Assembly (NCBI RefSeq): GCF_963082655.1 | Contig: NC_081554.1 | Span: 55,056,498 to 55,120,497, forward strand | Reading direction: 5' to 3' | DNA from: Stomoxys calcitrans | Taxonomy: Eukaryota > Arthropoda > Insecta > Diptera > Muscidae | DNA length: 64,000 nt | In this document: positions 63,894 through 64,000 of the stretch, in pieces | Layout: every line of letters begins with the position of its first letter | How positions within the stretch are numbered: position 1 is the first letter of the stretch | Program-made: the position numbers and the translations under genes | The notes under the pieces: model-generated | Told to the model about the DNA's origin: nothing | Databases searched by the model: none | The model's input: the letters and a program-made list of their open reading frames with translations, nothing else

Positions 63894-64000
63894 TAAAATG
63901 TTGTCTTCAGAACAATTTTTTTTTTTGAAAATTTTGCTTAAGAGAATATTTGCAAAAAATTTTTTTAAAGGAGATTTCTTGAAAACTTTACCTTTTGAAA

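Overview
The window looks like a repeat-saturated stretch of a calyptrate (muscid-like) fly genome: AT-rich, with CA/CAA/GTT microsatellites, TA-target mariner elements, R1- and Jockey-type LINE debris, and very many copies of a DINE-1/INE-1-like (Helentron-derived) element. The assignment rests on the repeat repertoire and on one insect-type MADF gene. I see no prokaryotic features, no CRISPR array, no rRNA or functional tRNA gene, and nothing viral.

Only one convincing host coding exon is visible: a minus-strand MADF-domain exon at 33035-33739 with a good 3' splice acceptor upstream of the ATG and a consensus donor at its end. Unassigned stretches with microsatellites but no coding signal (16.8-19.1, 22.3-23.7, 25.1-26.3, 27.4-29.6, 39.4-40.9, 48.9-50.1, 56.9-60.5 and 62.5-63.4 kb) are probably intron or intergenic DNA.

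Layout. 0-6 kb: SINE pieces, mariner-derived MITEs, a short hairpin MITE family, a ~700 bp tandem duplication and DINE-like fragments. 6.8-9.75 kb: a LINE tail, a ~310 bp tandem array with A-B-A-B-A order, then a left-truncated mariner with an open transposase frame. 10-12.2 kb: an R1-type LINE interrupted by a Jockey-type LINE tail with an 11-bp target-site duplication, then a SINE. 13.4-16.8 kb: duplicated LINE tail, a decayed DDE transposon and a 153-bp-period DINE array. 19.1-22.3 kb: DINE arrays, a composite bounded by long inverted repeats and a SINE with an internal 16-bp minisatellite. 23.7-33 kb: DINE, SINE and LINE debris, then the MADF exon. 35.4-45.5 kb: 29-bp AT-rich satellite blocks alternating with G-rich tandem repeats with recognisable ends. 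45.6-56.2 kb: several DINE arrays (one nested in a MITE, one with a 305-codon open frame), a twin-primed SINE and a snap-back DDE element. 60.5-64 kb: another DINE fragment and two oppositely oriented blocks of a second 29-bp satellite.

No new multi-gene system is supported. The most notable observations are structural: a SINE with a clean twin-priming-type inversion inside a 16-bp target-site duplication, a DDE element built with two 5' ends, nested insertions that define the ends of several repeat families, a 153-bp period kept across diverged DINE-like subfamilies, and two unlike satellites that share a 29-bp period and a common anchor.
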